Of a DNA stretch of 64,000 nt, positions 34,102-42,624 are shown one piece after another. The stretch is from Flavobacteriales bacterium UBA7666 (GTDB taxonomy: Bacteria; Bacteroidota; Bacteroidia; Flavobacteriales_D; Crocinitomicaceae). Numbering within the stretch: the stretch's first letter is position 1; each line of letters opens with the position of its first letter. Position numbers and translations under genes: made by a program. Below the pieces are notes generated by a model. That model ran no database searches and was not told the origin of the DNA. It worked only from the letters and a program-made list of their open reading frames with translations. Location of the stretch: positions 283,258 through 347,257 of the forward strand of contig DLHO01000025.1 in the NCBI GenBank assembly GCA_002483265.1, written 5' to 3'.

Positions 34102-34455
34102 TTATCTTTTTTCAGCTTTAAAACTCCACCAGACTATTCCAGCATTTAGAATCAAGAACGGGATGAAGTAAACAAACGTATTGGATATGAAGAATAAACT
34201 CCAAATGAGCCAAATCAAAAGGGAAATGATGCTCGATCCTTTAGAAGCTTCGAATCTGGAAAAATAATTGGTGATCAATGAAATGAAGGATAGAATACCA
34301 CAAATTGTCAGAAAAAACCGAATGATTAAAGGCGTTGTTCCCTGATAGCAAGAGCCTCCCTCTAAATCAAAAGAATGGGGAATGAAGACATAGGAAAGTA
34401 CAAACACCATAATGAGTGCTGCAATTAGAAGTATGTTTATTGATTTGTTATTCAT
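34102..34455 (-). CDS. Hypothetical four-helix membrane protein
   Basis: A membrane protein of 117 residues from MNNKSINILL, with four hydrophobic helices (about 5-27, 44-62, 75-93 and 95-112). A short extracytoplasmic loop FDLEGGSCYQGTTP follows the first helix. An earlier ATG at 34476 would overlap the preceding gene by 19 bases, whereas 34455 leaves a 2-base gap, so 34455 is chosen. No family recognised. Co-transcribed with the next membrane gene. Confidence 0.6.
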   Translation of the reverse strand: MNNKSINILLIAALIMVFVLSYVFIPHSFDLEGGSCYQGTTPLIIRFFLTICGILSFISLITNYFSRFEASKGSSIISLLIWLIWSLFFISNTFVYFIPFLILNAGIVWWSFKAEKR

Positions 34456-34457
34456 GC

Positions 34458-34769
34458 TTAGACCATATAAACCCATAATCGGATAAACAATAAGCTCAGT
34501 GAAAGGATACTTAACCCGATAGCGAGCAAGTACAGCTTTTTAGGTTCTTTTTTTCTCCAGGCCACAATTTCTAAGATCAAGGTGAAAATAGCACAATATC
34601 CTAAATAAAGTTTCTTGTCGAGTTGTGCCAATTCCGTTAAACCAAACAAGGCCCTTTCTTTTCCATGAGACAGATTGTAAAGAGCAGCCAATTGACTGTT
34701 GTGGTAAATGATTCCTATAATGATCAGGATACTGAAGCAGATGGAGATCAAAGCAAATTTTAGTTTCAT
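34458..34769 (-). CDS. Hypothetical three-helix membrane protein
   Basis: A 103-residue protein with an N-terminal helix (ALISICFSILIIIGIIY), a polar loop (about 24-50), and two further helices (YLGYCAIFTLILEIVAW and LLAIGLSILSLSLLFIRLW). It is paired with the following membrane gene (2-base gap). No family recognised. It lies 30 bases after a lipoprotein gene. Confidence 0.6.
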   Translation of the reverse strand: MKLKFALISICFSILIIIGIIYHNSQLAALYNLSHGKERALFGLTELAQLDKKLYLGYCAIFTLILEIVAWRKKEPKKLYLLAIGLSILSLSLLFIRLWVYMV

Positions 34770-34799
34770 AAGTTTGTTTTTTGATAGTTCTTATTCTCC

Positions 34800-35615
34800 T
34801 TAACATCCCACACTGGTGTGTGAACCAACAGATTTAACAACTTGCCCTTTTTCAGCAGGTTTTGAAAAATAAACTGTCGGAGCTGTCATGTTGTAATGAT
34901 GTGAATTATCAAGAATAATGTCTACTATTCCATCACCATCGAGGTCTCCTGCAAAAATCAAAGATACCATTGCATCGTCAAATGATTTATGACTTGCCAG
35001 AAGGCTTTTATGAAGTTTCCCATCAATTTTTGCTCTTAAGTAAAGCTTATAATTCGAAACAATATACCAGTCGCTGGTAGCATTCTCTTTTTCTTTGTTA
35101 CCGGTAGCGAATAGTTCGTAGTCAATTCCTAAGTAGTTGAATGAAATTCGCTCACCCGGATAAATTTCTGTTTTTGATAGGGATACTGGTTTGATTTTCC
35201 TGTTTTGTAAATAGGGAAGGTGTTGCATTAATATAATGTTCGTGTCTTTTCCCGCTGTTGATACTTCCCAACCTGTGGTGATGGATTCATCTTCATCCAA
35301 AATCGGATCGTGGACAGGAGTAATGCTAACTTTTGTGTTGCTGAGATAATATCCGTTCAACCCTTTAAATAATCCAATCCATTTCATCTTACTCGCATTG
35401 TCCAGGATCTCGTCGTGATGAAACATTCCTGTTATTAAAATGTTTATAGGAAAGTTAGTAGTATCTGTAACAAAGGAATCCTCCTGCTCACTTTTCGTAT
35501 TAAGTGTATCAGCGGCTTGTATGTGATTTTGAGTTTCCTTTTTCTTATCCGGATTTGAGCAGGCTGCCAATCCGAAAAGGATAAGAACTAATAATTTTAA
35601 TTTTAACGGATCCAT
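34800..35615 (-). CDS. Hypothetical lipoprotein with FG-GAP/EF-hand-like motif
   Basis: A 271-residue lipoprotein with lipobox LAAC (Cys near 19) and a Lys/Gln/Glu-rich linker. Near residue 223 it has GDLDGDGIVDIILDNS, the calcium-binding Asp pattern seen in FG-GAP and EF-hand-like repeats, which suggests a beta-propeller fragment or a calcium site. The C-terminus ends VGSHTSVGC, with a terminal Cys. Function unknown. It overlaps nothing and precedes the small membrane genes. Confidence 0.6.
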   Translation of the reverse strand: MDPLKLKLLVLILFGLAACSNPDKKKETQNHIQAADTLNTKSEQEDSFVTDTTNFPINILITGMFHHDEILDNASKMKWIGLFKGLNGYYLSNTKVSITPVHDPILDEDESITTGWEVSTAGKDTNIILMQHLPYLQNRKIKPVSLSKTEIYPGERISFNYLGIDYELFATGNKEKENATSDWYIVSNYKLYLRAKIDGKLHKSLLASHKSFDDAMVSLIFAGDLDGDGIVDIILDNSHHYNMTAPTVYFSKPAEKGQVVKSVGSHTSVGC

Positions 35616-35628
35616 TTCTTTCCTCTTT

Positions 35629-36060
35629 TTAATTCTGAATTTTCAATTTAATAATTTGCATGGTTCCATTCCAATAAAACTCCAGATGCTTGTAAATGAC
35701 TTCCGTTGGGAAATTTTCAACTTCTACACTCAATTCGGTTTGTTCTTCCTTTGGAGATAAGTGAAAAGTGATTGTTGTATAATTACCCGGTTCATCTTCC
35801 AGATTTGACATCGAACTCAAATAAGAATATTGAAATACCTTTTCCTGCTCGAATTGTAGAATTGTCCCTTTGTTTTCAAATTGCACATGATGGAATCCTT
35901 TGATCACAATCGGATTTCCAACTTTCCAGTTTGTGATGACTTCAATCTTCATTTCCGGATCACCCATCCATTGGTTCATCAACTCCGGATTTGTCAGGTA
36001 TTCCCAAACTTTGAAGGTCGTAGCGTAGATCAGAATGCTTTTTTCAATTCGTTTTGTCAT
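35629..36060 (-). CDS. SRPBCC/AHSA1-type protein
   Basis: A 143-residue START-like (SRPBCC) protein with the family's opening IEKSILIYATTFKVWEYLTN, a following NQWMGDPEMKIE block, and C-terminal EVENFPTEVIYKHLEFYWNG. It has no signal peptide and likely binds a hydrophobic ligand in a cytosolic helix-grip pocket. The ligand is unknown. Its start overlaps the upstream hypothetical gene's stop by 4 bases, so the two are coupled. Confidence 0.8.
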   Translation of the reverse strand: MTKRIEKSILIYATTFKVWEYLTNPELMNQWMGDPEMKIEVITNWKVGNPIVIKGFHHVQFENKGTILQFEQEKVFQYSYLSSMSNLEDEPGNYTTITFHLSPKEEQTELSVEVENFPTEVIYKHLEFYWNGTMQIIKLKIQN

Positions 36061-36647
36061 TTGAATGATCCTTGAATGGCCCTTTTTTCTTTTTCGGCAA
36101 GTAATTCATTCATCAGAATTCGATACATTTTTCTCCCTTTCAGATAGGGGCCGTTGATAGAACTATCCCGGTAAGATTCAATGAAATAATCCAACTCCAC
36201 TTCTGATAATTCAGTGGGTTTTTGAAATCTTTTCTGCTGAACAATTTCAGTTTCTGGCTCGTCGTATTTGGTGTTTTCCATTTCATGGATCCGAGTCATT
36301 GGAATCTCTTCATTTACTTTGCATATTGAAAATTGTGATTTATCTAAAGACTTTTGATTGATAACTGCTAAATAATCTTCCACAACCCGCTCTTCTATTT
36401 GAATTGAACCATTTCCAAATTGATGTCTGTCCGTTTGATCTTTTTTAACTCCTGAAATCCAGTATTCTTCTCCGCTTTCGATATCGTAAAAATTCCCTCT
36501 CATTCGATCTGAACCAATTCGTTGGAATGCTTTTCCATCAAAATAGATTGTTCTGCCGCTCTTAGAGAAGCTTACGAGTCCAATCCATGCCGGACCATCA
36601 TGACTGTAACCTGTTTTGAGTTCTATGTATCTGATTTCGGATTTCAT
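36057..36647 (-). CDS. Conserved hypothetical protein (GYSHDGPAWIG family)
   Basis: A 196-residue cytosolic protein. The N-terminal ~80 residues carry a distinctive block, GYSHDGPAWIGLVSFSKSG, followed by GNFYDIESGEEYWISGVKK and DRHQFGNGSI. It matches a small conserved group of bacterial proteins that I recall but cannot name. The C-terminal ~60 residues are charged and helical (ELDYFIESYRDSSINGPYLK). It overlaps the SRPBCC gene by 4 bases. Function unknown. Confidence 0.65.
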   Translation of the reverse strand: MKSEIRYIELKTGYSHDGPAWIGLVSFSKSGRTIYFDGKAFQRIGSDRMRGNFYDIESGEEYWISGVKKDQTDRHQFGNGSIQIEERVVEDYLAVINQKSLDKSQFSICKVNEEIPMTRIHEMENTKYDEPETEIVQQKRFQKPTELSEVELDYFIESYRDSSINGPYLKGRKMYRILMNELLAEKEKRAIQGSFK

Positions 36648-36751
36648 TTTAGGAACTTATTTGTTGATCACCTAAAAGTACAATTTACTTGCTGAACCGA
36701 TCATTCATCAATTAATAATTTAACTTTTCAACTATCAATGAAAAATTCGGC

Positions 36752-36769
36752 TCCCGATAGCTATCGGGA
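36752..36769. repeat. Perfect 18-bp palindrome TCCCGATAG/CTATCGGGA
   Basis: A perfect palindrome followed by CGTAATT, in the gap between the NTF2-like gene and the hypothetical gene at 36057. It is one of several copies: intact at 38894, decayed at 13151, 18187 and 60245. Confidence 0.85.
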
Positions 36770-36781
36770 CGTAATTCTGCA

Positions 36782-37270
36782 TTATTTCTTGTGATCATAA
36801 CTCAATCCTTTATTCAATTTCCAAACTCCATTTTCCAGGATCCAGACATGTGTGAATCTCGCTTCACTTGCAAATCGCTCCGGTTTTCCCTGGATGTTTT
36901 CATAGAACCGGTGTTTTCCATGTTGAATAGCGCCATACAAGTTCCCCTTTTTGTAAAGCGGAAAAATTTCCGTGCTTCCCAAAACTAATTCCCTGCGGGA
37001 TTGATAGGTTCCAGGCGATTTACACAAGCCGTTTTTAATCCCGGCTAGAAACTCTTTTCGATTCGAAATACTGTCTGTATCGTGAAAGAACTCGAATTTT
37101 TCACTCAGCAAAGACTCAAATTGACTGATGTCACAAGTATTGAACCCAATATTGAAAAGCAAACTGTCTTTTGAAAGAATGGTTTTATATAATTCCGAAC
37201 TGCTTTCAACCTGCGCAAAAGCAGACCAATTTAACAGGATAAGAAAGCAGATGCAGATGAACTTTGTCAT
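36782..37270 (-). CDS. Exported NTF2-like (DUF4440) protein
   Basis: A 162-residue protein with a signal peptide (MTKFICICFLILLNWSAFA). The rest matches the NTF2-like/SnoaL-DUF4440 cone fold: NIGFNTCDISQFESLLSEKF near 40, EFFHDTDSISNRKEF near 62, and THVWILENGVWKLNKGLSYDH at the end. Small proteins of this type bind or turn over small ligands, but the substrate is unknown. It is the last gene of the minus-strand stretch before recF, which starts 90 bases away in the opposite direction. Confidence 0.75.
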   Translation of the reverse strand: MTKFICICFLILLNWSAFAQVESSSELYKTILSKDSLLFNIGFNTCDISQFESLLSEKFEFFHDTDSISNRKEFLAGIKNGLCKSPGTYQSRRELVLGSTEIFPLYKKGNLYGAIQHGKHRFYENIQGKPERFASEARFTHVWILENGVWKLNKGLSYDHKK

Positions 37271-37307
37271 TTTTTAGCTTTGAATTTAAGAGGGGAAATT
37301 ACACATT

Positions 37308-37332
37308 AAAAGGTGACAGAGCGGAGTCGAAG
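37308..37332. repeat. Single arm of the GAGTCGAAG dispersed repeat
   Basis: AAAAGGTGACAGAGCGGAG followed by TCGAAG differs at two positions from 18321-18345. It lies between the NTF2-like and recF genes, just upstream of the recF promoter region. Confidence 0.7.
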
Positions 37333-37343
37333 ACGCATTTTTA

Positions 37344-37356
37344 ATTCGTAATTTTA
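37344..37356 (+). promoter_or_regulatory. Possible -7 element for recF
   Basis: AATTCGTAATTTTA contains TAATTTTA, one base from TAnnTTTG, ending 4 bases before the recF ATG. The AATTCGTAA part recurs at the GT2 and panB promoters. Confidence 0.35.
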
Positions 37357-37360
37357 CATC

Positions 37361-38455
37361 ATGTTCGTCGAATCCCTCTCTTTAGTCAATTTCCGGAATC
37401 ACAGTGAAGCTGAGTTTCAGTTCGAAGCCGGTGTCAATTGCATTGTAGGAAAAAATGGTTCGGGGAAAACGAATGTCCTCGACGCGGTTCACTACCTGAG
37501 TATGTGCCGTTCCTATTTAAATCCGATTGACCGGCAGAATATTCGCTTCAATGAGCAGTTTTTTGTCATTCAGGGATGTTGGATGAAGGATGAACAGCCC
37601 TTCAATTTGTATTGTGGAGTGAAAGCTGGTTCGAAAAAGGTTTTCAAGAAAAATAAAAAGGAATACGATCGTCTGGCAGATCACATTGGTTATTTCCCGG
37701 TGGTGATGATTTCTCCTTACGATACGGACTTGATTTCGGAAGGAAGTGAAGTGCGCAGAAAATGGATGGATGGAATCATCTCTCAGTTCGATCACGAATA
37801 TTTGGGAGATTTGCAACGCTACAATAAAGTGTTGGATCAGCGAAATGCATTACTCAAACTGCAATTCGAGAACGGTTTCTTTGAGCGCGAATCCATTGAG
37901 ATCTGGGACGAGCAATTAATTCGTTACGGAACAGCAATTCACAATAAACGCGTTTCATTTATTGAAGCTTTTATTCCCTTGTTTCAACATTATTACAAAT
38001 GGATTTCGCAAGAACAGGAAGCTGTTTCCCTGAATTATGAATCCAAACTTTCTGAAACTGATTTCAGAACTTTGATCCAGCAAGCTTATCCGAAAGATAT
38101 GCGTGTTCATTATACTTCGGTTGGAATTCACAAAGACGATATTACCTTTCTATTGGAAGGATTGCCCATTAAACGCTTTGGTTCCCAGGGTCAGCAAAAA
38201 AGCTTCCTGATTGCTTTGCGCCTGGCACAATTCGACTGGTTAAAAGAACGCCTGAAACAAACTCCGATTCTTTTGCTGGACGATATCTTTGATAAATTAG
38301 ATAACTTGCGGGTAGCACAATTAATGGAATTGGTTTCTAAAAATACATTTGGACAGGTTTTGGTTACCGATACGGATGAAAATCGCGTTTCGGCTATTTT
38401 TGAAACCATTCAGGTAAAACCGAATATGATCATTTTTAATTCAGAATTGGTATGA
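37361..38455 (+). CDS. recF: DNA replication and repair protein RecF
   Basis: RecF of 364 residues, an SMC-like ABC ATPase that helps load RecA at gaps. Walker A is GKNGSGKTNVLDAVHYLS (residues ~29-46), the ABC signature region reads RFGSQGQQKSF near 272, and Walker B is ILLLDDIFDKLD near 303. Length fits. It overlaps DUF721 by 4 bases, so they are translationally coupled. Unusually for textbook layouts it is not beside dnaA-dnaN-gyrB, but recF with DUF721 is common in Bacteroidota. Confidence 0.95.
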   Translation: MFVESLSLVNFRNHSEAEFQFEAGVNCIVGKNGSGKTNVLDAVHYLSMCRSYLNPIDRQNIRFNEQFFVIQGCWMKDEQPFNLYCGVKAGSKKVFKKNKKEYDRLADHIGYFPVVMISPYDTDLISEGSEVRRKWMDGIISQFDHEYLGDLQRYNKVLDQRNALLKLQFENGFFERESIEIWDEQLIRYGTAIHNKRVSFIEAFIPLFQHYYKWISQEQEAVSLNYESKLSETDFRTLIQQAYPKDMRVHYTSVGIHKDDITFLLEGLPIKRFGSQGQQKSFLIALRLAQFDWLKERLKQTPILLLDDIFDKLDNLRVAQLMELVSKNTFGQVLVTDTDENRVSAIFETIQVKPNMIIFNSELV

Positions 38456-38763
38456 GTGAGTGGGACGAACGTAAAAGATCAGGAAATGCACAACCAATGA
38501 AAGAATTGGTGGATAAACTCATGAGTGCTTACCAGTTGCAGGGAAAAATGATCGAAATGGAAGTTTTGAGTAAATGGGAAGAAATGATGGGAAAAGCCGT
38601 TTCCACCAGAACAACCAATCTTCAGATCCGTTCCGGAGTTTTAATCATCCGTTTGAATTCTTCCGTCATGCGCGACGAATTGCTGCATGGAAAGCAGATC
38701 ATCATTGAACGCGTCAATCAAACTGCAGGAAAGCAGATCATCCACGATGTTTGGTTTGAATAA
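38452..38763 (+). CDS. DUF721 domain protein
   Basis: A 103-residue protein with the DUF721 core: MKELVDKLMSAYQLQGKM near 13 and LSKWEEMMGKAVSTRTTNLQ near 40, with a SSVMRDELLHGKQIIIERVN helix at the end. Family members are found next to recF or other DNA genes and resemble DciA-type helicase-loading proteins in outline. A role in replication is inferred, not shown. It starts 4 bases inside recF. Confidence 0.85.
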   Translation: MSEWDERKRSGNAQPMKELVDKLMSAYQLQGKMIEMEVLSKWEEMMGKAVSTRTTNLQIRSGVLIIRLNSSVMRDELLHGKQIIIERVNQTAGKQIIHDVWFE

Positions 38764-38777
38764 TTCGGAATTGTTGG

Positions 38778-38911
38778 ATGTCATGTCGAGTTTCCGCCAT
38801 GTGTTCTCGATACATCCCGACTAAAAATGTCGGGACACTCGAACTGACAAGGCGGAAGTATCGAGACAAACAACCAACAATTCGGCATTCGTATCCCGAT
38901 AATTATCGGGA
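38778..38911. repeat. Composite dispersed repeat block upstream of panB
   Basis: Contains TCATGTCGAG, TTCTCGATACATCCCGAC (38804-38821), the hairpin CCCGACTAAAAATGTCGGG, ACACTCGAACTGACAAGG, a GTATCGAGACAA end, and the perfect palindrome TCCCGATAATTATCGGGA (38894-38911). Same word set, partly inverted, as the block at 13025-13170. Confidence 0.75.
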
Positions 38912-38920
38912 CGGAATTCG

Positions 38921-38928
38921 TAACTTTG
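38921..38928 (+). promoter_or_regulatory. -7 promoter element for panB
   Basis: TAACTTTG matches TAnnTTTG exactly, 19 bases before the ATG. The expected -33 region falls inside the 18-bp palindrome (38894-38911), so a protein bound there would affect the promoter. Confidence 0.6.
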
Positions 38929-38947
38929 TTAGATAAAATTATCGCTC

Positions 38948-39763
38948 ATGTCAGTGCATAAAAATGTAAAGCGCGTAACAACGAACGTTTTACAAGAAAT
39001 GAAAAATTCCGGAGCAAAGATCTCCATGCTTACCGGTTACGATTTTTCAATGGCTCGGATCATTGATTCTGCCGGAATTGATATCATTTTGGTAGGTGAT
39101 TCTGCTTCCAATGTCATGGCCGGACATGAAACGACTCTTCCAATTACCCTGGATCAAATGATTTATCATGCCGGATCAGTAGTGAGAGCTGTTGAACGCG
39201 CATTGGTGGTGGTTGATATGCCTTTCGGTTCTTATCAGGGAAATTCCAAAGAAGCCTTATCCAATGCCATTCGAATCATGAAAGAATCGGGTGGACATGC
39301 CGTGAAACTGGAAGGAGGAATTGAGATCATTGAATCCATTAAGCGGATTCTCACAGCCGGTATTCCGGTTATGGGACATTTGGGTTTAACTCCACAATCC
39401 ATTTATAAATTCGGAACATACGTAGTTCGCGCCAAAGAAGAACTGGAAGCACAACGACTGATCGAAGATGCCCTTGCATTGGAAGAAGCAGGATGTTTTG
39501 CCATTGTTTTGGAAAAAATCCCTGCAGCTTTGGCTGAAAAAGTAGCGAAATCCGTTTCTATTCCAATCATTGGAATTGGAGCAGGGAATGGAGTAGATGG
39601 ACAAGTATTGGTGGTTCACGATATGCTCGGGATCAATAATGAATTCTCCCCACGATTCCTGCGCAAGTATGCAAATCTTTACGACGTGATGCTGGAAGCA
39701 TTTCAACATTACATCAAGGATGTGAGAAGCGGAGACTTCCCCAATCAAAACGAACAATATTAG
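38948..39763 (+). CDS. panB: 3-methyl-2-oxobutanoate hydroxymethyltransferase
   Basis: PanB of 271 residues, which adds hydroxymethyl from methylene-tetrahydrofolate to ketoisovalerate, the first committed step to pantothenate. Blocks include ISMLTGYDFSMARIIDSAG near 25, ILVGDSASNVMAGHETTLP near 47, GGHAVKLEGG near 115, VMGHLGLTPQSIYKFG near 140, IPIIGIGAGNGVDGQVLV near 208, and the C-terminal F-x-P-R-F-L-R-K-Y block. Standard length. It starts after a palindromic repeat and is followed 3 bases later by the pseudouridine synthase gene, so the two probably share a transcript. Confidence 0.95.
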   Translation: MSVHKNVKRVTTNVLQEMKNSGAKISMLTGYDFSMARIIDSAGIDIILVGDSASNVMAGHETTLPITLDQMIYHAGSVVRAVERALVVVDMPFGSYQGNSKEALSNAIRIMKESGGHAVKLEGGIEIIESIKRILTAGIPVMGHLGLTPQSIYKFGTYVVRAKEELEAQRLIEDALALEEAGCFAIVLEKIPAALAEKVAKSVSIPIIGIGAGNGVDGQVLVVHDMLGINNEFSPRFLRKYANLYDVMLEAFQHYIKDVRSGDFPNQNEQY

Positions 39764-39766
39764 TAG

Positions 39767-40474
39767 ATGGAGCAAATCCGCCCGGAAGATGTACTGTATG
39801 AAGACAATCACTTAATTGTGGTCAATAAGCATGCAGGAGAAAATGTGCAGGGAGATATTTCGGGTGATTTTCCGTTGGTGGAAAAGGTTCGTGAATACAT
39901 TCGACATAAATTTGAAAAACCCGGAAACGTATTTTGTGGGTTGATTCATCGCTTGGACAGACCTGTTTCAGGTGGAATTGCATTTGCCCGCACAAGCAAG
40001 GCATTAACGCGAATGAATAAGCTTTTTGCAGAAAAACATCCGCGCAAGATCTACTGGGCTGTGGTCGAAAAGGCTCCGAAAGAAAAATCGGGAGCTTTAA
40101 TTCATCATTTGGTGCGTAACGAAAAGCAAAACAAAACTTACACCTATAGCGAAGCCCGCAAAGATTCGAAAGAAGCACGATTGAAATACCGACTTTTACT
40201 AAGTTCCGATAATTATACTTTATTGGAAGTGGAATTGGAAACTGGTAGGCATCATCAGATTCGAGCACAGTTATCGGCTATCGGATGCATCATTAAAGGT
40301 GATCTGAAATACGGTGCGAAACGCTCAAATCCGGATGGTTCTATATATTTGCATTCCAGAGAGTTGGAATTTGAACATCCAACGTCGAAGGAAACAGTAA
40401 AAATAACAGCGCCTGTGCCGAAAGACAATTTGTGGCAATGGTTTGAATCGGAAATGAAAAAGTCAAAAAAATGA
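39767..40474 (+). CDS. RluA-family pseudouridine synthase
   Basis: A 235-residue enzyme that isomerises uridine in RNA to pseudouridine. The catalytic Asp is in the family motif HRLDRPVSGGIAFA near residue 63, preceded by the YEDNHLIVVNKHAG start. The RH-x-QIRAQL block (here ETGRHHQIRAQLSAIG) lies near 162. There is no N-terminal S4 domain, so it is a short RluA-type protein; the exact target (23S rRNA or tRNA) is not readable. It overlaps the propeller-receptor gene by 4 bases. Confidence 0.92.
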   Translation: MEQIRPEDVLYEDNHLIVVNKHAGENVQGDISGDFPLVEKVREYIRHKFEKPGNVFCGLIHRLDRPVSGGIAFARTSKALTRMNKLFAEKHPRKIYWAVVEKAPKEKSGALIHHLVRNEKQNKTYTYSEARKDSKEARLKYRLLLSSDNYTLLEVELETGRHHQIRAQLSAIGCIIKGDLKYGAKRSNPDGSIYLHSRELEFEHPTSKETVKITAPVPKDNLWQWFESEMKKSKK

Positions 40475-42606
40475 AATTAGTTCCCATCTTTCTGCTCTTC
40501 ACATCACTTCTTTTTGCTCAAACAAAATCTTATTTTTATCCGGTTGAAACTTCTTTGGAGGATCACCACATTACTGCAATTGAAGAAGATGCATTCGGAA
40601 GGCTGGTTCTGGGAACAGATAAAGGGGTTTTTAGTTTCAATGGATTTCAAACCAAACAAATAGCTTCCTCCAAGCTTTATTCCAAAGACATCGTTCAACT
40701 TTTGAAGCTGAAGGACAAGTTAATTGGCTTAAACAAAACCGGTCAGTTGTTTGAAATTAAAGACGATGAGGTTGTTTTGATTGCTTTGCCGCAGATTAAA
40801 AATCAGATCCTGAAATTGGAAAAGACCAAAGAAGGGAAACTGCGGATTCTGTGTCCGGATGCGGTTTATATCTTTCAATCAAATCCGTTTTCGTTACTTT
40901 CAAAAACAGCGATTCCGTTTTATGAAAAAGGAAAGTCTGAATTAATTGATTACTGTGAAAATGACAAAGGGCGTTTTGCCTTGCTTTCGAGCAATGAATT
41001 GGTTGATATCGACGATCAGGTTTCACGCACATTACCGGGAATGACTGGAAGATGGTTGATGGGTGGAAAAAACGATTTGATCATTTTTCCTGCTAAACCA
41101 AATTCAAATATTTCACTCCAATACATCAACAAACGATTTAAGAACCTGAATAAACTGATTGGTGCTTTCAATCATTCCATTCAAAAAGTGGTGCGCATTG
41201 ATGAGAAAATGTACCTCCTTTCTGAAACGGGCATGATCGTTTTGAAAGCCGGAGATATGCGTGTGAAATCTGTGATTGTGGGACTACAGGTGACAGCTGT
41301 TTTTCGGGACAAGAATAGAAATACCTGGCTCGGTACTAAATCGAAAGGGTTGTATTGTATCCCGGATGGTTCTTACAAATTATTGAATTCTACGGAATTC
41401 AATAACCTGGATTTATATAAAGATCAAATATTAGCAAATAGCAGTTCAGGTGGAACAGTCTTATTGACTAAGTTCGGGAAGAAGCTCCCAAACCCATTTC
41501 TGAAAATGGATCCGAGATGGACAGAGATTGAGTTACCGCCAGTTCTTGCTGATGAATTCATAAAGAAAATTCTGCCCTTGAATAATGGAAGTTCCCTAAT
41601 TGTCTCTTCGAAAGGGCTATTCAGTATAGAGGCAAAATCCACCAAAGAACTGCACGATAAACTCAGAAAGGGAATTGCCCGCAATGTCATTCTGGAAAGC
41701 CCGGTGAAATTATTCGAACAATCCGATACCAATGAGGTTTTGTTTTCAAATCTGGAAGGATTGTTCACCTTGGACTTGAGCACGTTGGAATATCATTCAA
41801 TCCGCTATTTTAATGAAACAATAGACCCTTCAGAAATTCTGTTTCACAAGAATAGTTGGTACGTTTTGAGTTCGACAAATAAGATCTTCACCATCCGAAA
41901 TGGGAAAGTAACGCATGAGGTGAACTTCCGTGAAAATGGAAGTAACCTGCTGGTTTCGAAATTGAAAATTTACAACGATCAATTTTACATTCTTTCAGAT
42001 AAGACGCTCTACCGAACAAAGAATTTAAATGGGAATCTAGAGCGTTTAGAAGAGCTTTCGCGCATGAATGATTTGTTCCTGAGGGATTTTGTGGTATTGG
42101 ACAATAAAGTCTATGTTGCTACTCAGTTCGGGCTATTTGAGTTTAAATGGGAAAATATGAAACCCGATTTCCAATCCTTCCCGACGTTTATTTTAGGAAA
42201 ACCAACCGGAGATCATCAAAAAGAACAGTCCAATAAGTTTGAAGCAGCAAACACGGAAGTGAATATTCCTTATGAATTGGTTGAATTAATGGGAAATCAC
42301 CCATATCAGCTGCAATACCGTTTGATTCGGAATGATGAAAAAGATCAGATTCATTGGTCAAATACTTCATTGGGTTTAGCTAAATTGACCTTTGAGCACC
42401 TGAATTCAGGAAAATACAGTTTGGAATTACGACTTTTCGATCCGGGAACGGGACGTTATTCCACTCCGGATTCCACCACGTTTAGCGTAAAAGCTTCTTG
42501 GTATGAAGATACGGTGGTTTGGTTCATAACCGGAATTTTAGTGGGCTTTTTCGGTTTGCTTTATTTGAAACGCAGAAAACGATTGAAAAAAATGGAATTG
42601 AAGTAA
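40471..42606 (+). CDS. Two-component-type propeller/Y_Y_Y sensor without kinase
   Basis: A 711-residue envelope protein. Signal peptide MKLVPIFLLFTSLLFAQTKS; a set of beta-propeller repeats (about 20-580), including LGTDKGVFSFNGFQ near 49 and TWLGTKSKGLYCIPDG near 287; a Y_Y_Y-type domain (about 595-675) with YQLQYRLIRNDEKDQIHW; then one membrane helix (TVVWFITGILVGFFGLLYLK) and only a short basic tail, RRKRLKKMELK. Hybrid and histidine-kinase relatives continue from this point into a kinase domain. Here the gene stops, and a separate kinase follows 18 bases later. I infer that the propeller senses an extracellular ligand and signals through the partner kinase. It overlaps the rluA-type gene. 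Confidence 0.85.
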   Translation: MKLVPIFLLFTSLLFAQTKSYFYPVETSLEDHHITAIEEDAFGRLVLGTDKGVFSFNGFQTKQIASSKLYSKDIVQLLKLKDKLIGLNKTGQLFEIKDDEVVLIALPQIKNQILKLEKTKEGKLRILCPDAVYIFQSNPFSLLSKTAIPFYEKGKSELIDYCENDKGRFALLSSNELVDIDDQVSRTLPGMTGRWLMGGKNDLIIFPAKPNSNISLQYINKRFKNLNKLIGAFNHSIQKVVRIDEKMYLLSETGMIVLKAGDMRVKSVIVGLQVTAVFRDKNRNTWLGTKSKGLYCIPDGSYKLLNSTEFNNLDLYKDQILANSSSGGTVLLTKFGKKLPNPFLKMDPRWTEIELPPVLADEFIKKILPLNNGSSLIVSSKGLFSIEAKSTKELHDKLRKGIARNVILESPVKLFEQSDTNEVLFSNLEGLFTLDLSTLEYHSIRYFNETIDPSEILFHKNSWYVLSSTNKIFTIRNGKVTHEVNFRENGSNLLVSKLKIYNDQFYILSDKTLYRTKNLNGNLERLEELSRMNDLFLRDFVVLDNKVYVATQFGLFEFKWENMKPDFQSFPTFILGKPTGDHQKEQSNKFEAANTEVNIPYELVELMGNHPYQLQYRLIRNDEKDQIHWSNTSLGLAKLTFEHLNSGKYSLELRLFDPGTGRYSTPDSTTFSVKASWYEDTVVWFITGILVGFFGLLYLKRRKRLKKMELK

Positions 42607-42624
42607 TCCGGTTAAAACGAACTT

